From NCBI GenBank assembly GCA_016165875.1, contig JABBOT010000016.1:9134946-9198945 (forward strand): a stretch of DNA of 64,000 bases. The letters are read 5' to 3'. The DNA is from Acanthopleura granulata (Eukaryota > Mollusca > Polyplacophora > Chitonida > Chitonidae). Under the pieces are notes generated by a model. That model was not told the DNA's origin. It did no database searches and saw nothing but the letters and a program-made list of their open reading frames with translations. Below are positions 58,376 to 64,000 of the stretch, piece by piece (position 1 is the first letter of the stretch; the number at the start of each line of letters is the position of its first letter). A program made the position numbers and the translations under genes.

Positions 58376-59278
58376 GACTTCACAGAAATTATAATTTTAT
58401 CTGTCAACACAGAATATTGCTTTCAGAACATGCTTGAATAAACACCTTGTAAACTTGCAAAAAGGTTGAAGAATTACAGTGCATGTATACGTATAAAGTG
58501 TAATTGATTTGTGGTGAGAGCACTGTTTTAGGATGAGCTGGCCACAAGCTTGTGAACTGTGCTGTAAATCCTGTGCCATGTGACTTGTGAGTCAGATGAA
58601 TGGCAAGTCTACTTTAGACAGTGACTGATTGATTGCAGAACATGTTGGGGAATATATATACCAGTTTTGAAAAAAGCACTGAGGATGTTTTAGGAAAGTT
58701 CCACTTTTGAAATAAAATTAGTACAGTTTGGAAATAATTCTGCCAACCGCTTACCAGAGGAAGTAAAGATTTACTAGATTTGAAGTAAAAGATGCATTGT
58801 TGTCAAAACCTGGTGAAATTTTTGTCAGAAGCTGTAACACGACTGAAATGCTCAATTTTTTTTATTACTTCAAAAGTGAATTACATTTCAAAAGTGGTGT
58901 TTAATTCAAACCTGACATTATATTTCATAAACGGTTCCTTCACCATATTCAAGGCTGGTTGGGGGTTCTGTCATGCTCGTCGTGAGAATGTAAGTGGCCT
59001 GTGGATGTGATTAGAACATCAACGCCACATGGGAAGGTATCAAAGCTTGTTATTTGGTAGGTTGCATATATATGAACAATAGATTCCGTCTGTGAATGGG
59101 AAACTCACATTCAATACTGATGGTACAAGACTATCACTATAAAAACCGCATGACTTCTAAAGATTACGTAAGGTTTGTTCTGTATGATGTATTTTGATCT
59201 TTTGTTCATGGAACATTGTGATTTGTTTTATACAAAACTGTGAATTTTTTGCATGGGAACTATTTGGCAGTCTTATAC

Positions 59279-59284
59279 AATAAA
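59279..59284 (+). promoter_or_regulatory. GORASP2: Best candidate poly(A) signal of GORASP2
   Basis: AATAAA followed directly by a GT-rich element (TGTCTTGTTCTGTTGTGG) and a T run, the classic layout of an animal cleavage and polyadenylation site. Confidence 0.55.
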
Positions 59285-59300
59285 TTGTCTTGTTCTGTTG

Positions 59301-60055
59301 TGGACATTTTTTTCTATGTCATGAAACTTTAAAGATCAGTCTTACCACCGCCTTAGATGAAGAAAAAGCAGCATTAATAGGTTATTGCTCAGACAGAAGC
59401 ATTAATGCAAGACAACCTTAGATTTCGTTAGAGTTTGTCAAAGAAGTCAAAAAATTCCACGCCGAAAGCTGTACCGTGTCACGAAGGAAGATCTTTGAAA
59501 CGAGTACATGTAATGCTTGTGCGAATAAGGCATGAATTATGCAATCATAGTAGTTAAGAACATAGCCTTTGGACGGCTGGTATCGTCGTACACATTTTGG
59601 ATTAGGTTCATGCAATACGAAGTCCCGCTTCTAAACGTGAACTTCCTTCAAAATGATAGGACACACTTGAATGTGAGTCTTGTTTAGAAAAGCTAATCTC
59701 GCCCTGATTAGACTGACGTCACCTTCAAGGTTTTTCATCTCTTAAATAGAATCATGTTGATGTTTTTGCCATTTGCAAACTTGTCCATTTTTGCCTCCAT
59801 TCTCTGCTTGCTGTTTTGAATTCATCGTTAGCACCTAATCCTCTACTGGATGGTATCTTGTTTCCTACAACTACTTGGTCATATTGATTCAGTGTTAACT
59901 GTAAATGTATAAACAATTGTGCAAAACAGAAGGGAAAATGTACAGATTTGTTGCCATGGATTTGTGCTGAGGGGTAATGTGTTCTCGAATAAAAAAATAT
60001 CTTCACTCTTTCACAAAATATTTGGTTGTTATCACTTAATGTTTTGGGCATCCAG
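59301..60055. other. No gene seen
   Basis: No coding segment recognised between the presumed GORASP2 3' end and the 29-bp array. Confidence 0.4.
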
Positions 60056-60060
60056 ATTTG

Positions 60061-60795
60061 GGCATCTCCACACCATTGAGGTTTGTAGCTTCCTGACTGC
60101 ACCATGGCATTTTGTAGCTTTGGACCACACCATGGAGGTTTGTATCTTCCTGACCACAATTCGGTTTGTATATTCTTGACCACATCATGAAGGTGTGTAG
60201 CTTCCTGATCACACCCCATGGAGGTTTGTAGCTTCCTGACCATGCCATGGAGGTTTCTACCTTCCTGACTACACCATGGAAGTTTGTGGTTTCCTGACTA
60301 CACCATGGAAGTTTGTAGCTTCCTGACCACACCATGGAGGTTTGTATCTTCCTGAATACACCATGCAAGTTTGTATCTTCCTGACCACACTATGGAGGTT
60401 TCTACCTTCCTGACTACACCATGCAGGTTTCCAGCTTACTGACTACACCATGGATTTTTGTGCCTTTCTGCCATGGAGGTTTGTGGATAGCCAACGACAT
60501 CATGGAGGTTTGTGGATACCCACCTACATCATGGAAGTTTGTGGATACCCAACCACATTATGGAGGTTTGTGGATACCCAACCATATCATGGAGGTTTGT
60601 GGATACCCAACCATATCATGGAGGTTTGTGGATACCCAACCACATCATGGAGGTTTGTGGATACCCAACCATATCATGGAGGTTTGTGGATACCCAACCA
60701 CATCATGAAGGTTTGTGGATACCCGACCACATCATGGAAGTTTGTAACTTCCTGACTATACCATGGAGGTTGTGCATAGCTTTAGGTTACCTTAT
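60061..60795. repeat. 29-bp minisatellite, ~25 copies, two sub-families
   Basis: The first half is made of TTCCTGACCACACCATGGAG-type units (starts at 60,262, 60,291 and 60,320, for example). From ~60,480 the unit becomes GGATACCCAACCACATCATG-type with the same ATGGAGGTTTGTG core and the same 29-bp period. The last copies return to the first type. Because 29 is not a multiple of 3, all three frames are open; no protein is implied. Confidence 0.95.
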
Positions 60796-60817
60796 GGAAG
60801 TTTGCAGCTTCCCAAGT

Positions 60818-61072
60818 TATTCATTTATTTATTTGATTAGTGTTTAATTAACGCCATACACAAGAATATTTCACTTACACAACGACGGCCAGCATTATGG
60901 TGGGAAGAAACCCGGCATAGCCCACTGGAACCCACGATCATACGCAGATTTCCGGCAGACCTTACCACATGCGGCCAGAGAAGCCAGCATGAACTGGACT
61001 TGAAGTCACAGTGACCAGATTGGTGAGAGGCTTCTGGGTCATTATGGCACACTGGCATGCTAACCCCATTTG
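60818..61072 (-). repeat. tRNA-derived SINE, near full length
   Basis: Reverse-complement copy of the main family: tail TCATTTATTTATTTGATTAG, AGAATATTTCACTTACAC, CAGCATTATGGTGGGAAG, AGCATGAACTGGACTTGAAG, head end near CTAACCCCAT. Confidence 0.85.
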
Positions 61073-61074
61073 AA

Positions 61075-61552
61075 TCAATATATAGGCTTCCTAGGCTATA
61101 CATGTATGGTCACCAAAGGTTTATAGGTGCACAGCCACACCACCTATGATTAGACACCATGACGCAGATAGCAGCCTTTGGAGGGACGGACACTGAAGGA
61201 TAATATGCCAGCCCAAGAGCCTGGTTTCTTTACAAATCAAGGTTTATTTAAAAAGACCTGATACAGCTATTATTACCCTGACATGAAATGAGTTGATGAT
61301 TTGTACAATGACGCATGGATTTGTACTGTGAGACATTAAACAGGGTCAACAATACGGATGTAACCACACAAAAGCCGTTCAATTGCTACGACCTTGAAAA
61401 CACTTTCCTCAAGGTCGAAACACCTTACCAGCTTTTGCATGGGTGCATTATGAATGCCAGTGTTAGAGATGCCATCAAAATAGTTGACACAATAACATAC
61501 AAGTAATGCATAACTGTTCAATGGTAGTATGGAAAGCTGTGTCTTAAGCAAC

Positions 61553-61587
<35 letters not shown>

Positions 61588-61915
61588 AAACAAAAAAATT
61601 GAAAGTTAGAAAATCTGTCATGGATTTCAACAGCTTTGCAAAAGAAAAAGGATGTGGACATCCACGAACAGCCGATGAGCAATAAAGCCGCCAACAACAA
61701 CAACAACGGCATTGATCTCAGGACACAAGTTTGTGATAATATCAATCCATTTTCATAATATCTGGCAATGAATGAAGATGCTGGCAAGCAAATCAACCTG
61801 TACCAATAACAACCTAGCAAGGTAGTTATAACAGATAAGTACAATGTGTATACAGCTACTGCACAAATTTGCCACATAAACTCTTCAGGTAACACCACGG
61901 CCTATACTCACATGT
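61075..61915. other. No gene seen; poly-A run at 61,556-61,585
   Basis: A ~29-base A tract is the main feature and may be a retroposon tail scar. A short AACAACAACAACAACAAC run is at 61,692. No exon recognised. Confidence 0.4.
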
Positions 61916-61917
61916 GG

Positions 61918-63005
61918 TTACTGTTGGTATAGATGTTGTAGCTATGGTATAAACACTCACAAAACAAATGCTGCAACAATGGTACTAGTACAACAGATGT
62001 ACAGACACTAGCACAATAGATGTTGTATCAATGGCACCACACTAGCACAGCAGATGTTGTAGCAACTGTACTCACACTAGTACAACAGATGTAGCATGGG
62101 TACAGATGTTGGTACAACAGATATTGTATCAAAGTTACAGACACTAGTAAAAACAGATGTAGCAACTGTACTGACACTGGTACAACAGATGTCGTAGCTA
62201 AGTTACAGATACTGACACAACAGATGTTGTATCTAAGTTACACTAGAACAACAGATGTCGTAGCAACTGTACAGACACTGGTACAACAGATGTCGTAGCA
62301 ATGTTACAGACACTGGTACAATAGATATTGTAGCTACTCTACAGACATTAGAACAATAGATATTGCAGCAACTGTACAGACAAGTACAACAGATGTTGCA
62401 GTAACTGTACAGACACGTACAACAGATGTTGTAACAACTGTAAAGAGGCTAGTACAATAGGTGTTGCAGCCACAGTACTGACACTGGCATAATAGGTGTT
62501 GTAACAACTGTACAGACACTAGTACAATAGATGTAACAACTGTACTGACACGAATACAATAGATGCCGTATCAACTGTACAGACACTGGTACAATACACC
62601 TTCTGGCAATGGTACAGACAAGTACAATAGATCTTGTAGCAATGTTGTGGACAATCCATGTTGCAGCAACTATACTGACATATCTTGTAGCAATTTTAGA
62701 CAATAATACAGCAAATGTTGCAGCAATAGTACAAACACTAGTACTGTACAACTGCTGTTGTAGCAAATGGGCTAACACTGGTACAATGGATATTGTAGCA
62801 ATGGTGCCAAACTAGTACGACAGATGATGTAGCAACTGTACAGTCACTAGTACAATACATGTTGTAGCACTGACATACTAGTAAAATAGATCTTGTGGCA
62901 ATGGTATGGGCAATAGTACAATGGATTATGCAGCAGTGGTACCACACTAATTCAACAGATGTGGCAATGGTATACTAGTACAACTAATATGGTACATGTA
63001 GCAAT
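61918..63005. repeat. Diverged ~35-bp minisatellite, ~30 copies
   Basis: Units of the form ACAGATGTTGTAGCAACTGT plus ACAGACACTAGTAC recur throughout, with period varying around 33-37 bp and many substitutions and gaps. Much older-looking than the 29- and 65-bp arrays. Minus-strand open frames across it reflect the repeat. Confidence 0.85.
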
Positions 63006-63009
63006 GGTG

Positions 63010-63560
63010 CGAAACCCAAGGTGCGGCACTACCACAAGGAAACACTGTAATACTAACAGCCTAACTGGATCAATAACATGGTATTTCTTATAACAGTCAT
63101 TTGATCCGCAACTCCTCAACCTCAACTGGATGGAACTCCTGTTTCCTGATAACAGTTAGGGACCATTTTCACATATCCATTTCTGTTCATTCATGAAAAA
63201 GGAAAAGCCAAGTCAGACCTACACTTTTTGTGTTTCCATTCGTTTAACGGATAATTTGAAATCTGCTCACTAAAACAAATCATGGTTACACCATTCATTT
63301 TTGTATTCAGGATTTCCAATTGGGAAAAGTGAAACAAAAATGAAGGCTACATGGGAATGGTCCCTTAGTGCCCCAGTATATGCTTTCTACCCAGGCGCTA
63401 TAGTGTGTCTTTATTTTAACCAAGTAAACTCCGAAGCACAATAACTAAGGTAACTGGACAACTGGACTTCCAGCTGGCAATGAGAGACAGTGGCATATAT
63501 AATGTACATCAAGTTCATGAAATGTATAATGTCAACGTAATCTGATGGATGCAACGATGT
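63010..63560. other. No gene seen
   Basis: Non-coding by inspection; possible upstream region of the candidate exon that follows. Confidence 0.35.
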
Positions 63561-63581
63561 AATAATACACACCCCGCCAAA

Positions 63582-63632
63582 ATGGCAGAGGCCAATGGTT
63601 GCCATGGTAACATAGACTGGAGACAAATGAAG
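63582..63632 (+). CDS. Possible first coding exon of an unidentified gene
   Basis: ATG in a strong context (CGCCAAAATGGCAGAGG) that is also a YY1-type site, a common arrangement at housekeeping gene starts. Seventeen codons (MAEANGCHGNIDWRQMK) run to a good donor GTAAAG at 63,633. The following intron would continue beyond the window, so identity cannot be judged. Confidence 0.3.
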
Positions 63633-64000
63633 GTAAAGTATTCCTTTGCGAATATTAATACTTCAGTAGATGCATATTTTTTGTTTTGGGATACACTGAC
63701 ATCTTTTTTTTTTGGTCAGAAGACCACAACTGTTTCGTTTGTTTGTTTTTCGCTTTTCTCAAAATCACCCCTGATCAGCATCATAATTGGTACCCGTGTT
63801 GAACTGGTTTCTGCATAGAAAATAAATGTACATCTGATACTTTGGCCAATACTTTTAGTTTGAGACATGAGTTCCCAGTATTCACAATACAAAGAATTCC
63901 TTTAGACCTGTCTTCTATTGTTACTAGGCAAACGATCCTGTCCATACAATAAATTTGTTTCTGTTAGAATTATAGTGTACATGACCTAACCTTTCACCCG
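63633..64000. other. No further exon seen
   Basis: AT-rich; intron of the candidate gene above or intergenic. Confidence 0.35.

Larger units (their letters stand above)
55459..59300 (+). other. GORASP2: Probable long 3' UTR of GORASP2
   Basis: No further coding sequence is seen after the stop. The stretch holds two local duplications and a 25-bp array (listed separately). The transcript could end at either of the poly(A) signals noted. The extent is inference from signal positions only. Confidence 0.45.

Noticed and set aside
60421..60847. Overlapping open frames with YPTTSWRFVDTQP-type repeats
   Set aside because: A 29-bp unit without stops makes all frames open; the peptides are the same repeat read in three phases.
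61556..61585. Processed pseudogene suggested by a long A run
   Set aside because: No upstream sequence resembling an mRNA could be recognised, so only the A tract is reported.

Overview
The window is animal genomic DNA, most likely from a mollusc. Genes are intron-rich, and most of the sequence is non-coding and full of repeats. There are tRNA-derived SINEs whose 3' tails end in AATCAAATAAATAAAT-like sequence, many minisatellites, and scattered GGGAGATAACT-type words of the kind often seen in molluscan DNA. The phylum call rests on my memory of such repeats, not on a search.

Layout. 1-25,459 is gene-poor: I see no convincing exon, only SINEs (1.9, 4.1, 6.5, 14.5, 17.3, 18.6, 18.9, 19.1, 23.9 kb) and tandem arrays (5.5 kb TG-rich; 20.3-21.1 kb 36-bp unit with a 288-bp higher-order period; 22.3 kb 21-bp unit). 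25,483-36,176 is the most interesting part. It is a ~10.7-kb element bounded by ~220-235-bp terminal inverted repeats, the decayed genome of an integrated dsDNA virus or virus-like transposon of the Polinton / adintovirus / Polinton-like-virus type. It holds a major-capsid-like gene, an A32/FtsK-type packaging ATPase, a family-B DNA polymerase followed on the same strand by an SF1 helicase, and several small hydrophobic or coiled-coil genes. I find no integrase. 36.9-37.3 kb holds a possible KCTD-type (BTB/T1) fragment on the minus strand. 37.5-40.7 kb is a dead Ty3/Gypsy retrotransposon on the minus strand: the catalytic core of its reverse transcriptase is deleted and its integrase lacks two of three catalytic acids. 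42.36-42.96 kb is a fold-back inverted repeat.

43,657-55,458 (+) is the one clearly intact host gene: GORASP2/GRASP55-type Golgi reassembly-stacking protein. It has 11 coding exons with consensus splice sites and consistent phases, giving 448 codons plus a stop: MGGSQ N-myristoylation start, two GRASP PDZ domains and a Pro/Ala/Thr-rich tail. A long 3' region probably ends at the AATAAA at 59,279. Beyond it lie 25-, 29- and ~35-bp tandem arrays, another SINE, and at 63,582 a possible first coding exon of a further gene that would continue outside the window.

How the genes relate: GORASP2 is a stand-alone host housekeeping gene. The viral element's genes form a replication module (polymerase-helicase, minus strand) convergent with a capsid-packaging module (capsid, ATPase, plus strand), plus a mixed-strand block of putative minor structural and membrane proteins. 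Nearly all viral genes are broken by stops and frameshifts, so the copy is a fossil. Coordinates of broken genes are approximate.
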